Source: Bacillota bacterium
GTDB taxonomy: Bacteria; Bacillota; Clostridia; Lachnospirales; Lachnospiraceae
NCBI GenBank assembly: GCA_023408815.1
Contig: JAEYJO010000052.1
Coordinates: 75,758-139,757, forward strand
Direction: 5' to 3'
Length of the DNA stretch: 64,000 bases
Shown: positions 53,431-61,828 of the stretch, piece by piece
How the letters are laid out: each line of letters opens with the position of its first letter
How positions within the stretch are numbered: the first letter of the stretch is position 1
Notes under the pieces: model-generated
Told to the model about the DNA's origin: nothing
The model's database searches: none
The model's input: only the letters and a program-made list of their open reading frames with translations
Translations under genes and position numbers: made by a program

Positions 53431-54132
53431 CTAATCGCCTCCAAATTTGTAGCCCAGTCCGTGAACGGTCAGGACATATACCGGCTTCTTCGGGTCATCC
53501 TCGATCTTCTGGCGCAGGTTCTTGACGTGACTGTCTATAGCCCTGTCATAGCCCTCGAACTCGCTGCCCAAAGCAATCCCTATAAGTTCTTCTCTTGTAA
53601 ATACCTTTCCGGGGTATTTGATGAGAGCCGACAATATTTTGATTTCATTTGGCGTCAGACTGACCGTATGTCCCGACTTCTGAAAAATATTTTTTTCAAA
53701 ATCCACGACGAAATCGCCGTCATGAAACGAATTTCTTACGTTTAACGGCATAAGGTCATTCTGCGTCCTTCGCAAAATGGCCTCCATGCGCGCATATAAT
53801 TCTTTCAAACTGAAAGGCTTGGTAATATAATCGTCCGCGCCGATTTCCAAGCCATACAGCAAATCATTCTCTTCCGCCTTGGCAGTAAGCATCAGGATAG
53901 GTACTCTCGACTTCCTTCGTATCGCCCTGCAGACCTCCTCGCCCGAAATATCGGGCAGCATCAAATCCAAAACCACCAGCGTAATATTCTCCCTATCGAA
54001 TATCTCGAGAGCCTTCCCGCCGCTCTCGGCGGGAAATACATGATAGCCCTTGCTCTCCAAAAGTGCGGAAATCACCTCGAGTATCTTAGGTTCATCGTCC
54101 ACAACCAATATATTTTTGCTCGCGCCCGGCAT
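53431..54132 (-). CDS. OmpR-family response regulator
   Basis: 233 residues. The receiver has ILVVDDEPKILEV, phospho-acceptor Asp near 56 in VVLDLMLPDISGEEVC, and the Lys in DDYITKPFSLKEL. The C-terminal winged helix reads VSLTPNEIKILSALIKYPGK and YDRAIDSHVKNLRQKIEDDP, ending YVLTVHGLGYKF. GGAATGGAGC precedes the ATG. It lies 4 bases upstream of its kinase and downstream of copZ, so it may control the copper genes; that is inferred from position. Confidence 0.95.
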   Translation of the reverse strand: MPGASKNILVVDDEPKILEVISALLESKGYHVFPAESGGKALEIFDRENITLVVLDLMLPDISGEEVCRAIRRKSRVPILMLTAKAEENDLLYGLEIGADDYITKPFSLKELYARMEAILRRTQNDLMPLNVRNSFHDGDFVVDFEKNIFQKSGHTVSLTPNEIKILSALIKYPGKVFTREELIGIALGSEFEGYDRAIDSHVKNLRQKIEDDPKKPVYVLTVHGLGYKFGGD

Positions 54133-54155
54133 AACAGCTCCATTCCTCGAATCGA

Positions 54156-54365
54156 TTATGCGACTACGTCGTAACCCTGGTCTTCAATTTCTGCTTTAAT
54201 TTCATCTACGGACACCTTGGAAGCATCGAACTCTACCGCTACCGTCTTGCCTTCCAGATCCACATCTACACCGGATACCCCCGGCAGAGCACCTACGGCG
54301 CCGTTAACAGCCTTTACGCAATGTTCGCAGGACATACCATCCACATTCAAAATTACTTTTTCCAT
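54156..54365 (-). CDS. copZ: Copper chaperone, HMA domain
   Basis: 69 residues, a single heavy-metal-associated domain with the Cu(I) site GMSCEHC (Cys 13 and 16) and a ferredoxin-like fold pattern (VILNVDGMSC; VAVEFDASKVSVDEI; IEDQGYDVV). It should carry Cu(I) to the CopA ATPase in the cytoplasm. AGGAGG precedes the ATG. It follows the 241-residue protein and copA in the same direction. Confidence 0.95.
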   Translation of the reverse strand: MEKVILNVDGMSCEHCVKAVNGAVGALPGVSGVDVDLEGKTVAVEFDASKVSVDEIKAEIEDQGYDVVA

Positions 54366-54438
54366 TTGGAAAACCTCCTATTTGTTTACTTTCGTTTATT
54401 TCTAGTTCCTTTATTTTAGTTTGCTTATTTTCAATATC

Positions 54439-55164
54439 TTATTCACCTAAGTCAAAGGGTTTTAAAAATTTGTACACTTCTACCATCTTTCCGTTTTCCT
54501 CGACCTTTACCGTAGCATATGCCCAGCCTTCCACTTTTTCAGGAGAAACGCCTGCCTCTATGAGAGCCTCGGGATCCAGCACGAATACAATATCCTTATC
54601 CTGCACTTCGCCCGTTACCGTATTCGTATCCATATCCTTTGCCCACTCGAACATATTTCCTCCATCCAGCTTCACGCCGAAGTGATCCATAGCGGAATGA
54701 TAGTTTATTCTGTCTCTATACTGCTCCACGATTCTCTCATAGGCAGCAAGGGGGGTGGCCGCAGCTCCATCCTTACCGGTCCCGTCCTCGAACTTTACTC
54801 CGGCCAGTAACTTATCTCCGGACAAGGTATAATTGTCCGGCAGCTTTCCTGCATCCAGTCCCGCATCGAGAAAGGGCTGTACATCGAATTCCAGCATTGC
54901 GTCGTAGAGAGGACTCTTACTATAATCTCCGCTCCATATAAAACGTACCGTATCATCCGGTGCTTCCAGACTATAGCCGCTGTTCTCCTCATCTATTTTA
55001 ACACGCTCCGGTATCTTTTGCAAAACCTCTGCAAAGGAAGTGCTGGAGCCTTTTCCAATCACATCCAAACTGCTGTCTGCCGTGTTAACAAGAACGAGCA
55101 GGAAGGCAGCTACAACCACCACGGCAACCGCTGCCGCAATAATAATTTTTATATTTTTCTTCAT
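54439..55164 (-). CDS. Membrane-anchored extracytoplasmic protein in the copper operon, unknown
   Basis: 241 residues. A single N-terminal helix (6-26, almost pure Ile/Val/Ala) is followed by a soluble acidic domain with no Cys and few His or Met. No lipobox is present. VRFIWSGDYSKSPLYDAMLEF, NMFEWAKDMD and IVFVLDPEALIEAGVSPEKV are the most distinctive stretches, but none matches a family I can name. It begins 1 base after the copA stop, so the pair is almost certainly co-translated. A role in copper handling outside the membrane is inferred from position only. Confidence 0.75.
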   Translation of the reverse strand: MKKNIKIIIAAAVAVVVVAAFLLVLVNTADSSLDVIGKGSSTSFAEVLQKIPERVKIDEENSGYSLEAPDDTVRFIWSGDYSKSPLYDAMLEFDVQPFLDAGLDAGKLPDNYTLSGDKLLAGVKFEDGTGKDGAAATPLAAYERIVEQYRDRINYHSAMDHFGVKLDGGNMFEWAKDMDTNTVTGEVQDKDIVFVLDPEALIEAGVSPEKVEGWAYATVKVEENGKMVEVYKFLKPFDLGE

Positions 55165-55165
55165 A

Positions 55166-57652
55166 TTAGTTCACTTCTCCTTTCGCCGTAACCGGCTTGA
55201 ATCGCTTTAATCGCAGGGCGTTAGTCAGTACGGAAACCGAGCTTAAGCTCATGGCCGCCGCTGCAAATATCGGGTTAAGAAGCGGACCGCCGAACAAGTA
55301 GAGCAAGCCGGCAGCAATCGGAATACCGATTACGTTATAACCGAAGGCCCAGAAAAGATTTTCCTTTATATTTAAAATTGTCTTTTTACTTAAATGGATT
55401 GCCGTAGGAACATCCATAAGGTCAGAGCGCATGAGCACGATGTCGGCGCTTTCCATCGCCACGTCCGTACCGGAGCCGATTGCAATACCGATGTCCGCCT
55501 GAGCCAACGCCGGCGCATCATTGATGCCGTCACCCACCATGGCAACCTTACGCCCCATTTCCTGAAGTTTCTTCACCTCGCTGGCCTTATCCTGCGGCAG
55601 GACCTCTGCAAGAACACGGTCAATGCCTACCTGACGGGCAATGGCTGCAGCGGTTCTCTTGTTATCTCCGGTAATCATCGCTACCTCGATACCCATTTTA
55701 TGAAGGCTGTCAATGGCAGCCCTGCTGCTTTGCTTTACAACGTCCGCCACGGCGATAATGCCTGCCAATTCACCGTCAAGCGCTATATACATCGGAGTCT
55801 TGCCTTCCTCCGCCAGCCGGTCGGAAGCTGATTCGAAATCCTTTAAGCCTATATTTCTTTCCTCCATCAGCTTACGATTGCCTGCCAGAACGGTCTGACC
55901 GCTTATCAGCGCTTCAATGCCGCGTCCCGTAATAGAGGTAAAGTTATCCACCTTGAGAATATCGTATCCTTTCGCTTCTGCCATGGACACTATCGCTTGC
56001 CCAAGAGGATGCTCAGAACTTTTTTCCGCCGAAGCCGCGATTTGAAGCAGCTGCTCTTCTTTCGTTCCCGCCGATACCAATATATCTGTAACGGTGGGTT
56101 TTCCTTCCGTAATCGTACCCGTCTTATCGAATACGATGGTATTGATTTTGTGAGCGATTTCCAACGCTTCGCCGCCTTTTATCAAAATGCCGTTCTCCGC
56201 ACCTTTTCCTGTGCCGACCATAATGGCCGTCGGTGTTGCGAGCCCCAGCGCACAAGGACATGCAATTACCAGCACCGATATGAAAATGGTCAGCGCAAAC
56301 TTCACATCTCCGCCCGTTCCAAAGAACCATGCCGTTCCTGCCAGAAGGGCAATGAGGCAGACTACCGGTACGAAATAACCGGATACAATATCCGCCATCT
56401 GAGCGATGGGAGCCTTTGATCCCTGCGCATCCTCCACCAGCTTGATAATCTGTGCCAGCACCGTATTGCTTCCGACTTTTTCCGCACGGAAGCGAATGGT
56501 TCCGGTTGTGTTGATGGATGCGGCATAAACCTCGTCGTTCGCCTTTTTATCCACCGGCATACTCTCGCCGGTAAGCATAGACTCGTCAATTGCGGTACTG
56601 CCCTCGATTACCGTTCCGTCAACAGGTATCTTCGCACCGGGCTTTACAACAATGATGTCCCCCACTTCCACTTCATCGATCGGTATTTCCTTTTCTACGC
56701 CATCTTGAATAATAATTGCCGTCTTGGGAGCCAGCCCCATCAGCTTCTTAATCGCCTCTCCGGTACGTCCCTTGGAGACTGCTTCCAACGATTTTCCAAG
56801 AAGAATCAGGGTTATGATGACTCCTGCTGTCTCAAAATAGAGGGACTCTACCGCATGAGAATTTCCTTTCGCAATCAGAAATACATTATAGGCACTGTAA
56901 ATAACTGCGGATGTAGTTCCTACCGCGATAAGAGAATCCATATTCGGACTTCTCTGCCAGAGGGCCTTGAATCCTATCACATAAAATTTGTAACCCACAC
57001 CGATGACCGGGGCAACCAGCATGATTTGCAGCATCGCATAAATCAAAGGAAACTGCATGGGGTTCAGTGCTGCCGGAAATGGAAGGCGTACGAACTGGAT
57101 CATGGGCGCCATCGCTATATATAACAGCGGAAGAGAAAACACTGCAGAAACGATGAATTTCGTCCAGAGAGTGCGTATTTCCTTCTGCTTTCGTATTCTG
57201 TCCTCGTCGGCGGCATCCGCCTTATTCACTTCCAAAGCCTGATATCCGGCTTTCTCAATGGCTTCACGAATAGCGGAAAGCCGTACCTGATGGGGAAAAT
57301 AAGACACGGTAGCTTTTTCGGTGGCATAGTTTACCGATACGCTTTCTATACCCTCCAGCTTTCCAACTGCCTTTTCCACTCTCTTTGCGCAGGCTGCGCA
57401 GGACATCCCTCCAATAGGGATCGTTACATTCTGGCTGGCGGCCTTTTCCACCACCTCATAGCCTATCTTAGTCACTCTGTTCTTAATAGCATCCAGTTCG
57501 ATCAACTCGTTGTCATATTCTACAAACAGCTTCTCGCTGGCAAGATTTACATTTGCCTGACCGATGCCGTCCAGCTTGCGGACAGTTTTTTCAATTCTTT
57601 GGGCACAAGCCGCACAGGTCATGCCACGTATGTCTAATACTCGACTTTCCAT
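55166..57652 (-). CDS. copA: Copper-exporting P-type ATPase with two HMA domains
   Basis: 828 residues. Two N-terminal metal domains with GMTCAAC (about 10) and GMSCAAC (about 78). Eight membrane helices follow. The P1B-1 signature ACPCALGLATPTAIMVGTG marks Cu(I) specificity. TGES in the actuator domain, phosphorylation DKTGTITEGKP, nucleotide-binding SEHPLGQAIV and GDGINDAPALAQADIG are intact, and the C-terminal helix includes NVIGIPIAAG and AAMSLSSVSV with the Met-Ser-Ser copper ligands. It exports Cu(I) at ATP cost. It is the first gene of copA, 241-residue protein, copZ, response regulator, kinase. Confidence 0.97.
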   Translation of the reverse strand: MESRVLDIRGMTCAACAQRIEKTVRKLDGIGQANVNLASEKLFVEYDNELIELDAIKNRVTKIGYEVVEKAASQNVTIPIGGMSCAACAKRVEKAVGKLEGIESVSVNYATEKATVSYFPHQVRLSAIREAIEKAGYQALEVNKADAADEDRIRKQKEIRTLWTKFIVSAVFSLPLLYIAMAPMIQFVRLPFPAALNPMQFPLIYAMLQIMLVAPVIGVGYKFYVIGFKALWQRSPNMDSLIAVGTTSAVIYSAYNVFLIAKGNSHAVESLYFETAGVIITLILLGKSLEAVSKGRTGEAIKKLMGLAPKTAIIIQDGVEKEIPIDEVEVGDIIVVKPGAKIPVDGTVIEGSTAIDESMLTGESMPVDKKANDEVYAASINTTGTIRFRAEKVGSNTVLAQIIKLVEDAQGSKAPIAQMADIVSGYFVPVVCLIALLAGTAWFFGTGGDVKFALTIFISVLVIACPCALGLATPTAIMVGTGKGAENGILIKGGEALEIAHKINTIVFDKTGTITEGKPTVTDILVSAGTKEEQLLQIAASAEKSSEHPLGQAIVSMAEAKGYDILKVDNFTSITGRGIEALISGQTVLAGNRKLMEERNIGLKDFESASDRLAEEGKTPMYIALDGELAGIIAVADVVKQSSRAAIDSLHKMGIEVAMITGDNKRTAAAIARQVGIDRVLAEVLPQDKASEVKKLQEMGRKVAMVGDGINDAPALAQADIGIAIGSGTDVAMESADIVLMRSDLMDVPTAIHLSKKTILNIKENLFWAFGYNVIGIPIAAGLLYLFGGPLLNPIFAAAAMSLSSVSVLTNALRLKRFKPVTAKGEVN

Positions 57653-57793
57653 CTTGTATTTATCTCCTTTCTATATCCATATCTGCATATCATAGACTTT
57701 TGACTATTGCAAAGTCCATAATTATCATGCTTTTGCAGGATTACCATTTGGCAGTTGCTTTTATCATAATTTCATTTTAACGCAAATAATTCT

Positions 57794-57840
57794 TTTTGCA
57801 ACTACGCACTTTATTGTATAATAGTACCTAAAAAGGTACT
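57794..57840 (+). promoter_or_regulatory. Promoter and operator of the HxlR regulator
   Basis: A TATAAT -10 (57817-57822) has TTGCAA or an overlapping TTTTGC as its -35. Directly after it lies AGTACCT-AAAA-AGGTACT (57823-57840), a perfect 7-bp inverted repeat. This length and position fit an HxlR/YodB-type operator that blocks its own promoter. The rest of the 291-bp gap 57653-57943 shows no other clear feature. Confidence 0.6.
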
Positions 57841-57943
57841 GTGATGTTTTTTTCCGCGTTCCGGCACTTGACCTTTGGTTGCCGTCGTTGTATCATAATT
57901 CAAATAATTGTTTATATTTAAATAATAAAGGAGGTACGCTGTT

Positions 57944-58288
57944 ATGGTTTATAATTGTCCTGTAGAAATTACCCTTAAAATGATTGGGGGAAAATATAAA
58001 GCTCTGATTCTCTGGCATTTGATCGATTCCACGCTTCGCTTTGGAGAACTGCGTAAACTTATTCCGCAGGCTACGCCTAAAATGCTCACCCAGCAGCTTC
58101 GGGAATTAGAGGAAGACGATTTGATATGCCGCAAGGTATATCCGGTGGTACCTCCTAAAGTGGAATATTCCCTGACTGAACTGGGTATGAGCATTCGCCC
58201 TATTTTACTGGCCATGTATGGGTGGGGCTCCGATTATCTTAAAAACAACGGTATTGAAGTAAACTGTTCCATGCACCTTCAACCTTAA
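57944..58288 (+). CDS. HxlR-family transcriptional regulator
   Basis: 114 residues. The whole length is one winged-helix domain: NCPVEITLKMIGGKYKALIL, LRFGELRKLIPQATPKMLTQ, QLRELEEDDLICRKVYPVVP and VEYSLTELGMSIRPIL. The N-terminal Cys 5 matches the redox-sensing Cys of YodB/HypR-type members that detect quinones, disulfide stress or electrophiles. AAGGAGG precedes the ATG. It is divergent from copA and convergent with the DUF2318 gene. The inverted repeat over its own promoter suggests autoregulation. Confidence 0.92.
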   Translation: MVYNCPVEITLKMIGGKYKALILWHLIDSTLRFGELRKLIPQATPKMLTQQLRELEEDDLICRKVYPVVPPKVEYSLTELGMSIRPILLAMYGWGSDYLKNNGIEVNCSMHLQP

Positions 58289-58317
58289 TCTTTCGTAAAA
58301 GAAGTGAAATATTATGC

Positions 58318-58947
58318 TTATTTCCAGTTAGCGAATATTTGCTCTGATTCTTGTAAAAAGCTGTACGATATAGTAATGGAGTCATCCGTTACTGCTTTGT
58401 TTTCATCGAAAATCGGCCATGGGTTGCATCCGCCGGCTTCTACTTCCACTTGCTCCATCGGGAACTGATTACCGCAGTTTTGGCATACCAGCTTGTCACC
58501 ATCCTGCTTATAATAGCCTCTGCCGGAATTGTAACATATCTGACAGGTATTAAAAGCCGTACGGATGCTTCCGTCAGAGGCCTTGACCGCTATGACCTCC
58601 ATGTCGATTCCGTCCACCGTAACCGGGTAAAAAGAAGCTTCCTCCGTAATATCTGACACGGGAATGATCAAATCCTCACCCGTCGATGCTTCCGTTTCTT
58701 CAGACTGCGAAGCGCTTTCTTCTACAGCCTGCGGAGTACTTTCTTCTACAGACTGCTGCGCTTTTGCCGTTTCGGTTTCAGAAACCGCATTATTTTTCTG
58801 TCCGCAAGCCGCCAATAAAAGTGTGGGTAAAAGTATCAAAACTATACATGCCGCACCTTTTCTGAATTTCTTTTCTTTTTTCCCTTCCGTTATTTCATTA
58901 TTGTTTGTGTTAGATTTCATATCTACTTTCCTGTTAAATGAAAACAT
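58318..58947 (-). CDS. DUF2318 (FtrD-like) lipoprotein
   Basis: 209 residues. ATG 58947 has AAAAGGAG eight bases upstream. A long basic n-region precedes the lipobox LLLAACGQ (Cys near 48). The low-complexity Glu/Ser linker ends near 95. The C-terminal DUF2318 core contains AFNTCQICYNSGRGYYKQDG, LVCQNCGNQFPMEQVEVEAG and GCNPWPI, giving CxxC and CxxC pairs plus a further Cys that suggest metal or cluster binding. Family members accompany iron/copper transport genes such as FtrABCD. It follows the SafE fusion and a 38-residue gene. Confidence 0.85.
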   Translation of the reverse strand: MFSFNRKVDMKSNTNNNEITEGKKEKKFRKGAACIVLILLPTLLLAACGQKNNAVSETETAKAQQSVEESTPQAVEESASQSEETEASTGEDLIIPVSDITEEASFYPVTVDGIDMEVIAVKASDGSIRTAFNTCQICYNSGRGYYKQDGDKLVCQNCGNQFPMEQVEVEAGGCNPWPIFDENKAVTDDSITISYSFLQESEQIFANWK

Positions 58948-58977
58948 TTTCTTTTCTCCTTTTGACTTCTTATTTTG

Positions 58978-59094
58978 TCATTTCAAAGTTGTCTCGTCAT
59001 CACCTTGCTTTTTATTACGCCCTACCAGAAGTATTCCGATTAAAATCGCTGCTGCCGGTACGATACAGTGCCAGTGGCTCAATAACAAATCCAT
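58978..59094 (-). CDS. 38-residue single-helix membrane peptide
   Basis: A very short frame starting MDLLLSHWHCIVPAAAIL, with one hydrophobic segment (about 10-25, through IGILLVG), then a basic/acidic tail (RNKKQGDDETTLK). The ribosome site GAAAGGAG lies 8 bases before the ATG, as good as any in the window. It sits between the SafE fusion gene and the DUF2318 gene in the same direction. The HWHC motif at the membrane edge could bind metal. I recognise no named family; functional link to the neighbours is inferred. Confidence 0.65.
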   Translation of the reverse strand: MDLLLSHWHCIVPAAAILIGILLVGRNKKQGDDETTLK

Positions 59095-59163
59095 GCTGTC
59101 AACTCCTTTCTACCGTGGTATCTATTCTTAACAGTTCAGTCATCCGAACTGCAACATCTATTC

Positions 59164-61017
59164 TCATTGACAGCATGATGCGCCTGCCGCCTGTGTAAAG
59201 TATTCCTGCGGATACACAAGCGTTTCGTAAGAAGAAACCTCCGCCTTTACAGCTTCCAGATCAATATTATCCAAGCTGTCTACTACCTTTATATATCCAA
59301 AGAACTGATTGCTTCCGTCATAAAACTCGAAATCTGCCGAAGGCATAAAGTACAAGGAATTTTCATCCTTTGCTAAGGAAAGCTGGGCATAATATGCCGG
59401 AACAATTATTTGATCCAATCCCTGTCCGCCCGTGGACTGATTGTCAATGTTCCATAATACATTCGTGCCTGCCTGAACAATTGCAACTGCCGGCTGAAAA
59501 CCGTCGTCCGTCAAGGTTATGGTTATCTGCTGCATATTGTTGCCTGCTTCGTCTATTATGGGCTCCGCTACGGCAATGTTTTCTATAGGTATCACATAGT
59601 CGGAAACTTCCGGCTCTGGGGCGGGCGGAGTACTGTCAAAAGCGATGGGTTCTGAAGAATCCTCATCCCCTCCCTCCACAACAGTAATGGTACCGCGGAT
59701 CATCCCCATCCAGCAAGTATACTGGAAGGTTCCCGTTTCTGTAGGGGTAAATTCTATAATGTTTTCACCCTCTGTAAATTTGTGCTGAATACCGTATTCC
59801 CGAATGTATATTTCGTTGTTGCATCCGTTGATACTGCCCTGTGGTGCATCGATAACCCATTTTACCGGCATCCCTGCCTGAACGGTAATATCGGGATACC
59901 TGCCGGAGGAAAGTGTACTGTTTACTACCTGCTCTCCGTCCTCTGTTTTCTCGCCTACGACATCTGTTTGTTCGCTGCCGCCTTCCTTGGCAAAGGACAA
60001 GGGCTGATAAATTCCCGCCAGATTCACTCCCTGGGAAAACATGGACAAACCTAACACTACCACCAGCACCGCTCCGGCAGTCATTATCTTATTGGTGAAC
60101 TTTTTGCCAAGTGCCGTTCCTACCGCACCAAGCCCGAACATCAAAGGTACGGTTCCCATACTGAACAAGAACATCGACATCGCTCCCGCAAAAGCGTTTC
60201 CGGTGGAAAGGGCATAAATCTGCATTGCCTGCAAGGGACCGCAGGGCATTAACCCGTTTAAGAGACCTACGATAAGAGGGCTTTTACTTTTTCCCTTTTC
60301 CGCATTGATTTTTCGGGCAAATACCTTGGGCATTCTCGGATTGAGTCTGCGAAGCCATGGAAAAATTCCCAGCATATTGATTCCCATAATTACCATGAAG
60401 ACTCCAGCCGCCAGCTTCAAGGCTCCCTGCATCGTATTGGAAAAGGTAAACACCGAGCCCAGTGCTCCGACAATAAATCCTACTATTGTATATGAGATTA
60501 CTCGTCCGAAATTATATAAAAATGCCGGTCTGAGAAAAGCGAAACGACTGCTTTCCTCTTCAAGAGGCCTCCCCGGAATACACTGGGACAAATTAATGCC
60601 GCCGCACATGGCCACACAGTGCACCGATGTAATCAGGCCTATAACAAAAAGCATCCCATATCCCATATTCGTTTCCGCGAGCTGACTTGGAACGAGCAAA
60701 TTCAAAAGGCCAAACTGCTGCATAACAATATAGAGGGAAAAAATTATAAGAAGCAGCCCTACGGTACGGCTGTTTCCCGATGCCCCCTTATCAGTTCCCA
60801 TCAACACCTCATAATCCAGTCGTTCAATTACTGAAATAATATCTTTTAAAGAAATAATGTCCGTATCATATGTGACGTCGGCAGTCCCTGCATTATAACT
60901 TACCGCAGCGGACTGTATGCCTGCGGTATTTCGCAGCTTTTTTTCGATTTTATTCTGACAATTAACACAAGTCATGCCGCCGATTCGCAATGTTTTGGAT
61001 TTTACACCTGATTTCAT
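59164..61017 (-). CDS. HMA-SafE/UreH-like-cupredoxin fusion membrane protein
   Basis: 617 residues from ATG 61017, preceded by AAAGGAGG. Domain order: HMA domain (about 8-75; GMTCVNC); six-helix TauE/SafE or UreH-2-like domain (about 85-350) with metal-type motif SVHCVAMCGGINLSQC and GLMPCGPLQAMQIYALSTGN; a linker; then two cupredoxin-like domains. In the first, GIQHKFTEGENIIEFTP leads to YTCWMGMIRGTITVV, giving the His, Cys and Met copper ligands. The second (about 490-565: ITLTDDGFQPAVAIVQAG) is less complete. It ends GASCCQ. It probably moves or binds copper across the membrane. It is divergent from a TetR gene, with paired operators between. Confidence 0.85.
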   Translation of the reverse strand: MKSGVKSKTLRIGGMTCVNCQNKIEKKLRNTAGIQSAAVSYNAGTADVTYDTDIISLKDIISVIERLDYEVLMGTDKGASGNSRTVGLLLIIFSLYIVMQQFGLLNLLVPSQLAETNMGYGMLFVIGLITSVHCVAMCGGINLSQCIPGRPLEEESSRFAFLRPAFLYNFGRVISYTIVGFIVGALGSVFTFSNTMQGALKLAAGVFMVIMGINMLGIFPWLRRLNPRMPKVFARKINAEKGKSKSPLIVGLLNGLMPCGPLQAMQIYALSTGNAFAGAMSMFLFSMGTVPLMFGLGAVGTALGKKFTNKIMTAGAVLVVVLGLSMFSQGVNLAGIYQPLSFAKEGGSEQTDVVGEKTEDGEQVVNSTLSSGRYPDITVQAGMPVKWVIDAPQGSINGCNNEIYIREYGIQHKFTEGENIIEFTPTETGTFQYTCWMGMIRGTITVVEGGDEDSSEPIAFDSTPPAPEPEVSDYVIPIENIAVAEPIIDEAGNNMQQITITLTDDGFQPAVAIVQAGTNVLWNIDNQSTGGQGLDQIIVPAYYAQLSLAKDENSLYFMPSADFEFYDGSNQFFGYIKVVDSLDNIDLEAVKAEVSSYETLVYPQEYFTQAAGASCCQ

Positions 61018-61108
61018 TTGGCGTCCTCCTTTTAATCTTATGGCATGAGTATATGAAACAAATTTGTAGAAGTTATGGAGATGAAAAAATTTTAAAATAA
61101 ATAAAAAA

Positions 61109-61129
61109 TTATTGACCAATAGTCATTAA
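61109..61129. promoter_or_regulatory. Candidate TetR operator 1 (SafE side)
   Basis: The core TGACCAATAGTCA (61113-61125) lies in a 21-bp stretch which, on the minus strand, matches operator 2 at 17 of 21 positions. It is placed 92 bases before the SafE fusion gene. Confidence 0.6.
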
Positions 61130-61133
61130 CATA

Positions 61134-61162
61134 TTGACATCGCTTGGATCGAGTAGTAAAAT
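61134..61162 (+). promoter_or_regulatory. Promoter of the TetR gene
   Basis: TTGACA (61134-61139), 17-bp spacer, TAAAAT (61157-61162). The predicted start near 61169 falls inside operator 2. Confidence 0.8.
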
Positions 61163-61164
61163 TA

Positions 61165-61185
61165 TTAATGACTTAAAGTCAATAA
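61165..61185. promoter_or_regulatory. Candidate TetR operator 2 (covers TetR start site)
   Basis: Core TGACTTAAAGTCA (61169-61181) is a perfect palindrome with a 1-bp centre. It overlaps the transcription start, the arrangement expected for autorepression. Confidence 0.65.
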
Positions 61186-61204
61186 TAATTGTGAGGTGAA
61201 TCCT

Positions 61205-61828
61205 GTGGCACGTCCTGTAAAAAAAACATCTGAACAGTGGACGCAAGAAATCATAAATGCGGCCCAAAATCTTTTCACTGCCAATGGATATGATAAAACT
61301 TCCATAAGTGACATAATGAATGCCGTAAAAGGTGCAAAGGGTACATTTTATCAGTTTTTTGAAAGTAAAGAATTGTTATTGGAAACGCTTGTTGAAAAAT
61401 GGGCCGATGATTATGAAAAGGCTATCATTGAGATACTCGACAATGCTAACAGCACTTTTGTTGGCAAATTTTCGGAAATGATGGACTTAATCAAGCAAAT
61501 GTCAAGTAAGACATTGGGGATGGACGCATTTTTTCACCCCTCAAACGGCGTTATGATTTATAAGCTGACAAAAAGAATGACCACCGTTATAACTCCTTAT
61601 TTGGAAGACGTTTTGAAAATGGGAATGGAAGAAGATTTGTTTTCTTTGGATGATCCGCATTTTTACGCAAGCTTTATTATTAGCGGAGCATTAGGCTCAT
61701 TAAGTTCAGGTACAAAAGCCCCTATCAATAACATACCGCAGAATCTCAACTTACTGCCTGGAATAACGGCTAATATCCTTGGAATCGACAGAGGCATATT
61801 GTTTCATAGTAAGGAGACTGCAAGATGA
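61205..61828 (+). CDS. TetR/AcrR-family transcriptional regulator
   Basis: 207 residues from GTG 61205, with GAGGTGA five bases upstream; another GTG at 61196 overlaps that site. The HTH is clear: WTQEIINAAQNLFTANGYDK, TSISDIMNAVKGAKGTFYQF and FESKELLLETLVEKWADDY. The C-terminal ligand pocket is unassigned. It is divergent from the SafE fusion and shares its last four bases with the next small gene. Mirrored operators suggest it represses both directions; the inducer is unknown but a metal or toxic small molecule is plausible. Confidence 0.93.
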   Translation: MARPVKKTSEQWTQEIINAAQNLFTANGYDKTSISDIMNAVKGAKGTFYQFFESKELLLETLVEKWADDYEKAIIEILDNANSTFVGKFSEMMDLIKQMSSKTLGMDAFFHPSNGVMIYKLTKRMTTVITPYLEDVLKMGMEEDLFSLDDPHFYASFIISGALGSLSSGTKAPINNIPQNLNLLPGITANILGIDRGILFHSKETAR

